The notes: generated from the letters alone by a model not told the origin. 64,000 nucleotides of DNA from Nitrospina sp. (GCA_018697205.1 JABHTG010000141.1:1-64000); one strand, 5' to 3'. Counted from the first letter of the stretch, positions 54,541 to 63,676 are shown. Program-made: numbers and translations.

Positions 54541-55095
54541 TCAGCCTTTATAGGGGGCCATGAGGTCTTGGTCTACATCTAGTTGATCTAATATTCTTGC
54601 GACAACAAAATCAACAAGGTCTTCAAAGGTTTTCTGCCCCGAATAAAATCCAGGGGACGCAGGCAATATATGAGCACCTGCCTGATCAAGAGCTAATAGA
54701 TTTTTTAAATGGATAGTACTGAAGGGAGCTTCTCTAGGAACAATAATTAATTTGCGTTTTTCTTTGAGAATAACATCAGCAGCTCTCTCAACCATTGTGG
54801 TTGAAACACCTGATGCAATACGTCCTACAGTTCCCATACTAGCAGGAACCACAACCATTCCATCCGTACGAAATGAACCACTGGCAATACAGGTATTAAT
54901 TTTTGAATTTTTATAGAGAGTTACACTTTCGCCCGCAAAATAAGATGCTTTTAAACCCAGCTCAATTTTAAGGAGTTCTACTCCACGCTCAGAAATAATC
55001 AAATGTAATTCCGAAGTCTCCTTAAGCACATCAAACAATCGCTTTGCATAACAAGCACCGCTAGCCCCTGTAATGGCAATTATGAATCTTTTCAT
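54541..55095 (-). CDS. ubiX: Flavin prenyltransferase UbiX
   Basis: 184 residues. Makes prenylated FMN, the cofactor of UbiD-type decarboxylases. IAITGASGACYAKRLFDVL at the start binds the flavin; SGSFRTDGMVVVPASMGTVGRIASGVSTT and VPREAPFSTIHLKNLL are family motifs. It starts one base after tmk. No ubiD gene is in the window. Confidence 0.95.
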   Translation of the reverse strand: MKRFIIAITGASGACYAKRLFDVLKETSELHLIISERGVELLKIELGLKASYFAGESVTLYKNSKINTCIASGSFRTDGMVVVPASMGTVGRIASGVSTTMVERAADVILKEKRKLIIVPREAPFSTIHLKNLLALDQAGAHILPASPGFYSGQKTFEDLVDFVVARILDQLDVDQDLMAPYKG

Positions 55096-55096
55096 T

Positions 55097-55714
55097 TCAT
55101 AGCTCTATTAACTGATGAACATCTTCACACAATTGAGTATGTATACTATCAATTGTTCCTATACTTTTTATTTTCTTTATATTATTTCCAGCAAAAGAAT
55201 TAAATATTTTTTGGACTTGCGTAAGGTACTCTAGTTTCTCAAATGAACTCCGTGATTCACGAGAGTTTTCTATTCTGGATAAGCATTCTTCGACTGGTGC
55301 TGTAAAAATATAAACTCTATCAGGGATAGGTGCAAAATTTTCATTTTCACGAAGAATTATATCTTTATCTAACCCTAACGCTCCTTGATATGCTGCCGTG
55401 GAGTAATAATATCTATCCAAAAGAACTACCTTATTCAAATTTAATGCAGGAATGATATTATTCCTCACATCTTCTCGCCGATCTTCGATAAACCAAGAAA
55501 GCTCTTCTTCACGAGTCACACCAACTCTCCCATGAGTTAATACCTTTCTTATTTTTTGTCCCCAAATACCATCGGTCGGCTCCCTAAATCGAGCAACGGG
55601 AACTCCTATTTTATTCAAATGAGCTTCCATATTTTTGCAATGAGTACTTTTTCCTGTACCGTCTATACCCTCAAAAACAAATAACCAACCGCGTCCCGGC
55701 ACAATTTTCTCCAA
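55097..55714 (-). CDS. tmk: Thymidylate kinase
   Basis: 205 residues; phosphorylates dTMP to dTDP. P-loop FEGIDGTGKSTHCKNM near 12, the dTMP-binding FREPTDG near 43, DRYYYSTAAYQG near 98. A LID region with SRESRSS lies near 150. First gene of the tmk-ubiX-desulfurase-thiI unit. Confidence 0.95.
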   Translation of the reverse strand: MEKIVPGRGWLFVFEGIDGTGKSTHCKNMEAHLNKIGVPVARFREPTDGIWGQKIRKVLTHGRVGVTREEELSWFIEDRREDVRNNIIPALNLNKVVLLDRYYYSTAAYQGALGLDKDIILRENENFAPIPDRVYIFTAPVEECLSRIENSRESRSSFEKLEYLTQVQKIFNSFAGNNIKKIKSIGTIDSIHTQLCEDVHQLIEL

Positions 55715-55818
55715 TAAAAAAAGTTTTAAGGAAGTAATACTACCTTATTATAACTATATACTGTTGGATTTTTAAACAACGTAATTAAACAAAAGAAAGT
55801 AAGTTACTCTGTCATAGC

Positions 55819-56484
55819 CTATGAGGCGGGAGTTTTACAGCTATTTGCCATTTTATTTACTAGTTCTATATCTGGGTTCATAACTCGCAAAGGACTCAAA
55901 CAGCCATTTGTATTCAAAAAAAGGTCCCCTTTTTTGTTTACCTGAAAAACTTTGTCTCCTTTTTTGTGTTGAACCTGTGCTGTAAATCTATGACTACGAC
56001 TCTCAATAATAGTCAGCTTTACATCTTTGAGATATTTTCCTATAGCCTTCTCACCTAAGTCTTGATCACATTTTTTATCAATTCCTACTTCACTCCATAA
56101 AGCAGTACAACTTACCTGCAGCTTGTTTAATGCTGCCAAGGATATCATGTATGTTTTAGCAATATCTTTAGCTTGACTTGAGAGTTGCATCTGATAAATA
56201 CCTCCAACCAATGCCAACAAAATCAGACCTCGAATAAGCCATTTTTTAGTGGCCGACTTTCCAGCAGCAGAATCTTTAGAGCTAGTCTTTTTTTTCTTTT
56301 TTTTCTTTTTTTTAGGAGGATCTTGAGTGTCATCTTCTAAACGAACTTTCTTTTTTTTCTTTTTTTTTGGAGGGTCTTGAGAGTCGTCTTCTAGACGAAC
56401 TTTCTTTTTTTTCTTTGTTTTAGGAGGATCTTGAGTGCCGTCTTCCAGTTTTAGATTATTTTTTTTTGGTTTTTCCCGAGCCAT
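55819..56484 (-). CDS. Lys-tract membrane protein with tandem repeats
   Basis: 221 residues; no family recognised. Residues 1-67 hold three about 19-residue repeats of the form LEDDxQDPPK followed by five to nine lysines. One transmembrane helix at about 82-98 (WLIRGLILLALVGGIYQM) separates this basic cytoplasmic tail from a periplasmic domain of about 120 residues with Cys126, Cys139, Cys195 and Cys216. That domain contains AQVQHKKGDKVFQVNKKGDLFL, then LSPLRVM. The layout recalls minor pilins or TadE-like proteins only loosely. A DNA- or ribosome-binding cytoplasmic tail is conceivable (inference). Confidence 0.7.
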   Translation of the reverse strand: MAREKPKKNNLKLEDGTQDPPKTKKKKKVRLEDDSQDPPKKKKKKKVRLEDDTQDPPKKKKKKKKKTSSKDSAAGKSATKKWLIRGLILLALVGGIYQMQLSSQAKDIAKTYMISLAALNKLQVSCTALWSEVGIDKKCDQDLGEKAIGKYLKDVKLTIIESRSHRFTAQVQHKKGDKVFQVNKKGDLFLNTNGCLSPLRVMNPDIELVNKMANSCKTPAS

Positions 56485-56668
56485 TAGTAAGTCCTAATTC
56501 ATAAATATTCTTTAAATTTCCAATACTTATTTAAAAGACTTCATACCTTTCAAATAGTAATTCATATCATAATTTAGCAAAGGTTTAGGCTTAATAAAAA
56601 ATCAAAAAAGGATATTATTTTAAACTCTACCAACATCTTGTGCAATAAAATCTTTAATTATTTTTTAG

Positions 56669-57457
56669 TTATTCTTTCCATTTGGCGTTGATTGCAAGTG
56701 AACCCATTCTAATACCCCCCATACGAAGACTGGTTAAAAGATCCAATGATGGAAGAAAAAATAATCCACGAGATATTGGAGAATGTGTTACGCTTTCGGA
56801 AAAATCTTCTAGCCTTTTTGGGTTATTACTAAAGGTAATAGCATATTGACCTGACTCTGAATCTACTTGACATGGAAAACTATACTGTGGAAGTTTGCAA
56901 GAAAGCCTATTATCCGTCTTAAATTTTTGAGTCATTACAAAGCTACTCTGGACCGTGTCTAGGTTTCCTGAGTTATTCAAGAGCACTTCTTCTTTTTTGC
57001 TAGAAATATCGGAATGTGAGCCTCCCTCTAAAACTTGCTCTTCGATTAGATTGCCACTTGGGCCAAACAATTCTTTAATTTTATCGGCAAGAATTAGATT
57101 AAACTCCTCACTTTTAGAAGAAAAGTATAAAAACATATCACCATCAGTAGCTGGTACTTCTACATCATTTATATCTATTTCATCAAGAGAATGAAAACCA
57201 CCGCGAACTGGAGCATCGGGTGTAATCAAAATCCAAACCATAGGACCAAAACCAACAACAGCGCTAACTTCACTACTCTTGATTTTATTTTTAGGCCGAT
57301 CATTAAAAAAATTTGCCTCTAATTCACAGGCCATGCTAGGAGTCTGCGCCCCAATTCGTACGATATTCATCGCAATGAGTGGCAAACTATCAAAATTATA
57401 TATTTGTATCAGAGTGTGTTGTTTTGGGACAGTAAAAATACCTTGTTGAGGTTTCAA
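56669..57457 (-). CDS. DyP-peroxidase-like protein lacking heme-ligand segment
   Basis: 262 residues. Several stretches align by eye with DyP-type peroxidases: QQGIF at the start, VVGFGPMVW near 67, VPATDGDMFLYFSSKSEEFNLILADKI near 101, SSFVMTQKF near 171, YAITFSNNPKRLEDF near 205 and RGLFFLPSLDLLTSL near 230. Between them the GFxDG catalytic motif and the region with the proximal heme His are absent, replaced by short Ser/Asn-rich sequence. It is therefore probably not a heme peroxidase. It starts 68 bp after urtE and may share its transcript. Confidence 0.65.
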   Translation of the reverse strand: MKPQQGIFTVPKQHTLIQIYNFDSLPLIAMNIVRIGAQTPSMACELEANFFNDRPKNKIKSSEVSAVVGFGPMVWILITPDAPVRGGFHSLDEIDINDVEVPATDGDMFLYFSSKSEEFNLILADKIKELFGPSGNLIEEQVLEGGSHSDISSKKEEVLLNNSGNLDTVQSSFVMTQKFKTDNRLSCKLPQYSFPCQVDSESGQYAITFSNNPKRLEDFSESVTHSPISRGLFFLPSLDLLTSLRMGGIRMGSLAINAKWKE

Positions 57458-57524
57458 TAGAAATTCCTCTAAAAAAAATCAATAAACAGTAAAACCACAA
57501 AAACAAAAATCGCGAAGCTATCCT

Positions 57525-58220
57525 TTATACCTTTAAATATTGATCGATAACTTCTTCTCCAAGGTTTTCCATTTTATCAGCCGCAACATTTCTCCCTTTA
57601 TCAAGAATATAAAACTGTTGAGCAACTCGCCGTGCAAAGGGAAGCTTTTGTTCAACTAAAAGTATTGTCATTCCCCTCTCTTGATTAAGGCGAATAATGA
57701 TATCCCCTATTTCGTGCACAATATTTGGCTGAATGCCTTCTGTAGGTTCATCTAGAATTAATAATTTTGGATTAATCGATAACGCCCTGCCAATTGCCAA
57801 TTGCTGCTGTTGCCCTCCAGAAAGATCTCCGCCACGACGATGAAGCATCTGCTTTAAAACAGGGAAAATTTCAAATATAAACTCAGGAATCACACGCAAC
57901 CCATCCGCGCGAGCGAGTAGCCCTACTTGAAGGTTTTCCTCAACACTAAGTTGAGTAAAAATTTCTCTACCCTGAGGAACATAACCAATTCCTTTATATG
58001 CCCTAACATCAGCAGACTTTTTGGTAAGATCGTAATCATTATATATAATAGAAGCTGATGAGGTTGGTAACAATCCCATAATAGACTTCAAGAGCGTCGT
58101 CTTACCAACTCCATTTCTTCCCATCAAACAGGTACAGGATCCAGCCAAAACATTCAAGTCAACATCCCAAAGTGTGTGGCTTTCCCCATAAAACTGGTTT
58201 AGCTTTTCAACCTTTAACAA
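57525..58220 (-). CDS. urtE: Urea ABC transporter ATPase UrtE
   Basis: 231 residues. Walker A GRNGVGKTTLLKSIMG, Q-loop YVPQGREIF, signature LSGGQQQQLAIGRAL, Walker B LLILDEPTEGIQPNIV. The start MLKVEKLNQFYGESHTLWD is typical of UrtE/LivF. It is the fifth gene of urtABCDE, four bases after urtD, and imports urea from dilute solution together with UrtD. Confidence 0.96.
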   Translation of the reverse strand: MLKVEKLNQFYGESHTLWDVDLNVLAGSCTCLMGRNGVGKTTLLKSIMGLLPTSSASIIYNDYDLTKKSADVRAYKGIGYVPQGREIFTQLSVEENLQVGLLARADGLRVIPEFIFEIFPVLKQMLHRRGGDLSGGQQQQLAIGRALSINPKLLILDEPTEGIQPNIVHEIGDIIIRLNQERGMTILLVEQKLPFARRVAQQFYILDKGRNVAADKMENLGEEVIDQYLKV

Positions 58221-58224
58221 AGTA

Positions 58225-59010
58225 TCAACTCCCTAAATAAACTTCGACTACCTTTGGATTATTTTGTACGTCTTCCATTGTCCCCTCTGCAAGGACGTGT
58301 CCTTCGTGCAAAACTGTAACCCTATTTGCTATAGAACGAATGAAATCCATTTCATGTTCAACAACGACTACGGAATGCTTCCCAGCCAAGGAGCTTAAAA
58401 GCTCGGCAGTCTGTTCGGTTTCTTGATGTGTCATCCCAGCCACCGGCTCATCAATTAATAGTACTCTGGGATCTTGTACTAATAGCATTCCTATTTCAAG
58501 CCATTGCGTTTGTCCATGAGCTAGTAGACCAGCACATATATTTTTTTGTTCAGCCAAGCCAATAGTCTCCAAAGCAGTTTCAATTGTTACTTTTTGATCT
58601 GCGTTTAAACGTTTTAATAGCGATGTCCAAATATCCTTGTCTGCGTGAAGCGCTAACTCTAAATTCTCGAATACCGTGTGATTTTTAAATACTGTCGGCT
58701 TTTGAAACTTTCGTCCAATACCAGCGTGTGCAATTTCATACTCCGTCATTTTGGTTAGATCCATAGACTGACCAAAGAAAACCGTCCCTTCATCCGGTCG
58801 CGTTTTTCCGGTGATCACATCCATCATAGTAGTTTTCCCTGCTCCGTTTGGGCCTATGATGCAACGAAGCTCCCCATCGTCAATATATAAATTAAGAGCA
58901 TTTAAAGCCTTAAATCCATCAAAGCTAACGGTGACATTCTCTATATATAAAATACAACCATGCCTTGTATCAACCGTGCTCTCTTTCGTTTGATTATCTT
59001 CGCTATCCAT
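58225..59010 (-). CDS. urtD: Urea ABC transporter ATPase UrtD
   Basis: About 261 residues from ATG 59010, which has AGGG nine bases upstream and overlaps the urtC stop by eight bases; a GTG- or ATG-initiated form up to 17 residues longer is possible. Walker A GPNGAGKTTMMDVI, the LivG-type K-FQKPTVFKNHTVFENLELAL segment, signature AHGQTQWLEIGM (the UrtD form, replacing LSGGQ), Walker B VLLIDEPVAGMT. Confidence 0.94.
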   Translation of the reverse strand: MDSEDNQTKESTVDTRHGCILYIENVTVSFDGFKALNALNLYIDDGELRCIIGPNGAGKTTMMDVITGKTRPDEGTVFFGQSMDLTKMTEYEIAHAGIGRKFQKPTVFKNHTVFENLELALHADKDIWTSLLKRLNADQKVTIETALETIGLAEQKNICAGLLAHGQTQWLEIGMLLVQDPRVLLIDEPVAGMTHQETEQTAELLSSLAGKHSVVVVEHEMDFIRSIANRVTVLHEGHVLAEGTMEDVQNNPKVVEVYLGS

Positions 59011-60115
59011 TTGTAACATCCCTATTATTGCTCTTTGAAGTATAGCGATCAAAAATACCAATAAATCCTTTAGGTAAAAATAAAGTAACCACTATGAAAA
59101 GAACTCCTAAAAAATAAAGCCAATAATCTGGGGCAGCAACAGTAAACCAGCTTTTTGCCACATTGACTAATCCTGCACCTAGGAGCGCTCCAACTAATGT
59201 TCCCCGACCACCAACGGCTACCCATATTGCCATTTCAATTGAGTTTGCGGGTTGCATTTCACTTGGATTGATTATACCCACTTGTGGCACATAGAGTGCA
59301 CCAGCTAAACCACACAAAAATGCAGAAATAGTCCAAATAAAAAGTTTGTAATTCAAAGTATTGTAACCGGAAAACATCACTCTATTTTCAACATCTCGAA
59401 CCGCTATAAGAACTCGGCCTAACTTTGACTTTATGATATAACGAGAAAGGACATAACTAAAAAACAACATTAAAGCTGTAATCACAAACAAACTCATTTT
59501 TGTAGAAGGTTCTTGTAAAGAATATCCCAAAATTCTCTTAAAATCGGTAAGCCCGTTATTACCTCCAAAACCCGTATTATTTCGAAAAAACAAAAGCATT
59601 AAAGCGTATGTCATCGCCTGAGTAATGATTGCAAAATAAACTCCCTTAATACGTGAACGAAAAGCAAAGTAACCAAAAATAAATGCAAATAATCCAGGTA
59701 ATAAGAAAATAATTAATAAAGTAAAAGAAAAATAATCAAAACCATACCAATACCACGGTAGCTCCTTCCAATCGAGAAATACCATAAAATCAGGCAAGTC
59801 ACTTTTGTAAACTCCTTCTTTACCAATACTCCTCATCAAATACATGCCCATTGCATAGCCGCCAATGGAAAAAAAAACTCCATGTCCCAAACTCAAAATA
59901 CCTGTATACCCCCAAATCAAATCAACAGCCAAAGCAACTATGGCGTAACATAAATACTTTCCAAGAAGCGGAAACATATAATCGGGAATATGAAATAAAG
60001 ATTCTTCTGAAATAAATATATTTAAAATTGGAAGTATAATAATGGCAGTAAACAATAGTCCAAAGGTAAGCAACCAACTTCGAAACGAATGTAATTCTGC
60101 GATTTGTTTTATCAT
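59003..60115 (-). CDS. urtC: Urea ABC transporter permease UrtC
   Basis: 370 residues, LivM-like, with about nine transmembrane helices. LIWGYTGILSLGHGVFFSIGGYAMGMYLM near residue 70 and FGGNNGLTDFKRILG near 185 are UrtC features. SEMQPANSIEMAIWVAVGGRGTLVGALLGA is the conserved coupling loop. It starts 11 bases after urtB. Confidence 0.95.
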   Translation of the reverse strand: MIKQIAELHSFRSWLLTFGLLFTAIIILPILNIFISEESLFHIPDYMFPLLGKYLCYAIVALAVDLIWGYTGILSLGHGVFFSIGGYAMGMYLMRSIGKEGVYKSDLPDFMVFLDWKELPWYWYGFDYFSFTLLIIFLLPGLFAFIFGYFAFRSRIKGVYFAIITQAMTYALMLLFFRNNTGFGGNNGLTDFKRILGYSLQEPSTKMSLFVITALMLFFSYVLSRYIIKSKLGRVLIAVRDVENRVMFSGYNTLNYKLFIWTISAFLCGLAGALYVPQVGIINPSEMQPANSIEMAIWVAVGGRGTLVGALLGAGLVNVAKSWFTVAAPDYWLYFLGVLFIVVTLFLPKGFIGIFDRYTSKSNNRDVTNG

Positions 60116-60126
60116 CTAATCAGTAC

Positions 60127-61812
60127 TCAATTATCGACAGAGCGCCCCTTAAGAGCAAATAAGCCTTGCGGTCGCTTTTGAATTAAAGCGATAATAATAA
60201 CCAAAACTATTATTTTTCCCAGTACGGCCCCAGAAATAGGCTCTAAAAATTTATTAACAACACCGATTCCAAGAGCACCTACAACTGTACCTGCAATTTT
60301 ACCCACACCACCTAAAACAACGACCATAAAAGAGTCCACGATATACATGCGTCCCAGTTCTGGTCCCACATTTCCTATCTGAGAAAGGGCGAGTCCGCCA
60401 AGACCGGCCACACCAGATCCCAATCCAAAAGTCCACATATCAACTTTATTAGTTGATATTCCCATGCAAGCAGCCATCTCTCTGTTTTGAGTTACCGCTC
60501 GAACTTGAAGTCCAAGAGATGTTTTCTGTAATAGTGCCCAAATAGCTGTCACTACAAAAACTACGAATATAATAATCACAATTCTACTGTAAGGAAAAAC
60601 AACTCCATTAAAAACTTCAACACCACCCGAGAGGTAGAAAGGGTTGGCCACCTCTACATTTTGAGCGCCGAAAGTTAGTCTCACAGTTTGAATCAAAACT
60701 AAACTTATTCCCCATGTAGCAAGAAGTGTTTCCAATGGCCGACCATAAAGATGTCTTATAACAACTCGCTCTAAAATAATACCTACAATTGCGCTAGCTA
60801 AAAAGGAAACGGGTATAGCAATAATTAAATACCAATCAAAATAACTGGGTAAATAATCTACAAATAAATTTTGGACAAGAAATGTTGCATAAGCGCCAAT
60901 CATCAACATTTCACCATGAGCCATGTTAATAACGCCCATAAGTCCAAACGTAATAGCCAAACCCAAGGCCGCAAGGAGTAATATACTACCAAGACTTAAT
61001 CCATAAAATAAATTTGCTATTTGATCAACAAATCCCTGCCGCTGCTTAATGGAATTGATTGCCTTGGCAGCTCTATCACGAATTTCTGAATCCTCTTCAA
61101 GAAAATCACCTTTATTATTTTTTTTCAATAATCCTTCAAGAATAGTGTAAAAATTATTACTTCCAAATTTTTTAATAGTATTTATCGATTCAATACGTTT
61201 AATTCTGTCTTTACTTTCTATATTTATTTTTGCTAGAACCAATAAAAGAGTCTCTTTCACATCATTGTTTTTTTCTTTTTTTAGTGAGTCTTCAACTATA
61301 TCCAGAACTGAACTCGAAGAACGCTTTAACAACTCTTGCGCCGCTTTTAATCGAACATTAGGTTCCTCGGAGCTCAACTTTAGCTTTGCAATTGCCGTAG
61401 CCAAATATCTTCTAACAGTGTTATTAATTCTTGGTTTTCTAAGTGTTAAAGTTTTTATATTTAACTTTTCTCCTGTAAGAGCATCAGCAGCTTGGTCCTC
61501 CGACTCATTTAAAATGACAAGGTTTCCCTTATCCGTAACAGCCAGACGTTTATTCTTAAGAGCACTTAAAGCCGGTAGTGCTTTAGAGTTTCCAAGTTCG
61601 CCCAATTTTTTTACTGCTATTTTAATCTTGGAACGACTCTTATTTCCTAAGTCATTCAATAACGACTCAAAGTCATTCGCTTCAACAATTGATATGGAAG
61701 ATACGAAATAAGCGATAACAAAAAACAACCCAATTGGTCGTATCAAAAATTTAAAAGCTCTAAAAGTTTCAATAGAACAAATAGATTTAATTAGGGAAAG
61801 GTGTTTGGCCAT
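60127..61812 (-). CDS. urtB: Urea ABC transporter permease UrtB with periplasmic extension
   Basis: 561 residues. A signal-like helix (about 20-42) is followed by a helical, HEAT-like extension (about 45-265), then the LivH-type permease domain (about 270-555) with eight helices. MGVINMAHGEMLMIGAYATF and GRMYIVDSFMVVVLGGVGKIAGTVVGA are family motifs. Cyanobacterial UrtB proteins lack the extension, whereas proteobacterial ones have it, so the long form is not unusual. The hairpin at 61841 precedes the gene. Confidence 0.95.
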   Translation of the reverse strand: MAKHLSLIKSICSIETFRAFKFLIRPIGLFFVIAYFVSSISIVEANDFESLLNDLGNKSRSKIKIAVKKLGELGNSKALPALSALKNKRLAVTDKGNLVILNESEDQAADALTGEKLNIKTLTLRKPRINNTVRRYLATAIAKLKLSSEEPNVRLKAAQELLKRSSSSVLDIVEDSLKKEKNNDVKETLLLVLAKINIESKDRIKRIESINTIKKFGSNNFYTILEGLLKKNNKGDFLEEDSEIRDRAAKAINSIKQRQGFVDQIANLFYGLSLGSILLLAALGLAITFGLMGVINMAHGEMLMIGAYATFLVQNLFVDYLPSYFDWYLIIAIPVSFLASAIVGIILERVVIRHLYGRPLETLLATWGISLVLIQTVRLTFGAQNVEVANPFYLSGGVEVFNGVVFPYSRIVIIIFVVFVVTAIWALLQKTSLGLQVRAVTQNREMAACMGISTNKVDMWTFGLGSGVAGLGGLALSQIGNVGPELGRMYIVDSFMVVVLGGVGKIAGTVVGALGIGVVNKFLEPISGAVLGKIIVLVIIIALIQKRPQGLFALKGRSVDN

Positions 61813-61840
61813 TAACTAAAGTCTTTCTATAAACAAAGAA

Positions 61841-61867
61841 ATTCCATTCACTTAAAGTGAATGGAAT
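61841..61867. promoter_or_regulatory. Intercistronic hairpin between urtA and urtB
   Basis: ATTCCATTCACTT and AAGTGAATGGAAT are exact reverse complements, 13 bp around one base; the physical loop would be slightly larger. T-runs are weak on both sides. It lies 85 bases after the urtA stop and 29 before urtB, where it could attenuate readthrough or protect urtA mRNA. Confidence 0.75.
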
Positions 61868-61951
61868 TTTTATCAAAGCTCTCCGGACAGAGAGTACGAA
61901 CCAATTTTATAGGAAACTAATACCGATCTGCCGGAGGAGAAACCCGAAAAA

Positions 61952-63265
61952 TCAGAATTTAGCCTTGGTACAATTACCACACACCCAAGGATAAGTCCAA
62001 TCGGCTACTTTTTTAGCACTTTCAGGGATAAAGGGACTCCATGCTTGTGCTCGAATAGGTCCATCTGTTTTCCAGACTACATCAAATTGTCCATTTTCCT
62101 GGATCTCACCAATAACTACAGGTTTATGTAAATGATGATTCTTTGCATCCATTGTAATTTTAAAACCAGAAGGAGATTGTACCGTTTGACCACCTATTGC
62201 CTGTCTCACTGCATCTATATCCGTGGTACCCGCTTGTTCGACTGCCTGAGCCCACATCTTTATTCCTATGTAAGTCGCTTCCATTGGATCATTGGTCACA
62301 CGCTTAGAACCACCCGGCAACTTATTTTTCTTAACATAAGCATTCCATTTTTTAATGAATGCTTTATTTTCTGGGGTCTTAACAGACATAAAATAATTCC
62401 AGGCTGCCAAGTGTCCTACTAACGGTTTGGTATCAATACCACGCAATTCTTCTTCACCTACAGAAAATGCAACAACCGGAATGTCTTCCGCCTTTAGCCC
62501 CTGATTTCCAAGTTCCTTATAAAAAGGGACATTCGAGTCGCCATTTATTGTGGAAACGACCGCGGTTGGTTTACCAGCAGCAAATTTTTTAATATCTGCA
62601 ACTATCGTTTGGTAATCACTATGACCAAACGGAGTATACGTTTCCATAATATCTTTTTTCGCTACACCCTTAGATTTCAAGAAGTAGTTAAGAATCTTAT
62701 TAGTCGTACGTGGATATACATAGTCAGTCCCTAAAAGAACCCACCTTTTAGCACCACCACCATCTTCGCTCATTAAATATTCTACCGCAGGAATGGCTTG
62801 CTGATTTGGAGCAGCGCCAGTGTAAAAAACATTATAAGAAGATTCCTCGCCTTCATACTGAACCGGATAAAAAAGTAATCCATTTAATTCTTCAAAAACC
62901 GGAAGAACTGACTTTCTAGATACAGAGGTCCAACAACCAAATGTAACAGCAACTTTCTGCTTTTGAATTAACTCCCTAGCTTTTTCAGCAAATAAAGGCC
63001 AATCAGAAGCAGGATCAACGACAACTGGCTCTAATTTTTTCCCGAGCAATCCACCTTTATTATTGATCTCTTCAATGGCCATTAAAGCGACATCTTTTAA
63101 TGATGTTTCACTAATTGCCATCGTACCGGAAAGCGAATGTAAAACTCCTACCTTTATTGTATCTGCTGCATGAGCGACACCGCTAGTAACAAAAAAAACA
63201 ACGGCAAGAAGAAAAAACTTTAAACTAAAAAATGGAGCTTTTTGTTTTGGTTCTAAATAATTCAT
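61952..63265 (-). CDS. urtA: Urea-binding periplasmic protein UrtA
   Basis: 437 residues. Signal peptide with cleavage near AHA-AD. The mature start ADTIKVGVLHSLSGTMAISETSLKDVALMA and the segment FGCWTSVSRKSVLPVFEELNGLLFYPVQYEGEESS are strongly characteristic of UrtA rather than amide or branched-chain-amino-acid binders. WTYPWVCGNC ends the protein. SD AAGGA precedes the ATG. Transcription is predicted from a sigma-54 promoter at 63339-63354. Confidence 0.97.
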   Translation of the reverse strand: MNYLEPKQKAPFFSLKFFLLAVVFFVTSGVAHAADTIKVGVLHSLSGTMAISETSLKDVALMAIEEINNKGGLLGKKLEPVVVDPASDWPLFAEKARELIQKQKVAVTFGCWTSVSRKSVLPVFEELNGLLFYPVQYEGEESSYNVFYTGAAPNQQAIPAVEYLMSEDGGGAKRWVLLGTDYVYPRTTNKILNYFLKSKGVAKKDIMETYTPFGHSDYQTIVADIKKFAAGKPTAVVSTINGDSNVPFYKELGNQGLKAEDIPVVAFSVGEEELRGIDTKPLVGHLAAWNYFMSVKTPENKAFIKKWNAYVKKNKLPGGSKRVTNDPMEATYIGIKMWAQAVEQAGTTDIDAVRQAIGGQTVQSPSGFKITMDAKNHHLHKPVVIGEIQENGQFDVVWKTDGPIRAQAWSPFIPESAKKVADWTYPWVCGNCTKAKF

Positions 63266-63338
63266 CTTTCTAGCATCCTTTCAAAGCCAAATTAATAATT
63301 ATGTTTTTTAACTTAAGCCCTACATAACTATTCTAGTG

Positions 63339-63354
63339 AGCAATTCCGATGCCA
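63339..63354 (-). promoter_or_regulatory. Sigma-54 promoter of the urt operon
   Basis: On the minus strand TGGCATCGGAATTGCT matches the -24/-12 consensus (TGGCAC-N5-TTGCT spacing) with GG and GC exactly ten bases apart. It predicts a start near 63328 and a leader of about 63 bases before urtA. Further upstream, near 63452-63473, AGCATTA and TAGTGCT form an imperfect inverted repeat that might bind an NtrC-type activator. The rest of the 411-bp gap shows only the downstream porin terminator. Confidence 0.75.
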
Positions 63355-63618
63355 AAAAAAAATTAAGACAAAAACCTTTAAAAAACATTGCCTTGTAAAG
63401 TTATATTAAAAAAGCATTCTCAATTTTGCTCTAAAATTAAGCATTAAACTGGCATAGTGCTATTTTTTGATACTTCTTATAAATATTATTTATATAAAGG
63501 CAAAGGGGGGAAAATAAAAAAATCGATTAAGAGGATCGACCTATTAATTTTAAAATTAAAGTTGAGGAGTCACAGCTAAGTTTCGACTTCATAATAAAAA
63601 AAAAGTCTTGTGATAAAA

Positions 63619-63648
63619 AAAAGGAAAGGCTATAAAGCCTTTCCTTTT
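63619..63648 (-). terminator. Rho-independent terminator of the porin gene
   Basis: AAAAGGAAAGGC and GCCTTTCCTTTT form a 12-bp stem around a 6-base loop. On the minus strand the stem is followed by a run of T, just after the porin stop at 63677. Confidence 0.92.
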
Positions 63649-63676
63649 CCTAAGCAAGTCTAATCTTAATTTAAAA

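Noticed and set aside
60127-61812. UrtB as an unusual fusion protein
   Set aside because: The long periplasmic HEAT-like extension is normal for proteobacterial-type UrtB.
63430-63480. Second sigma-54 promoter (TGGCATAGTGC on the plus strand)
   Set aside because: GG and GC are only six bases apart, and no plus-strand gene follows.
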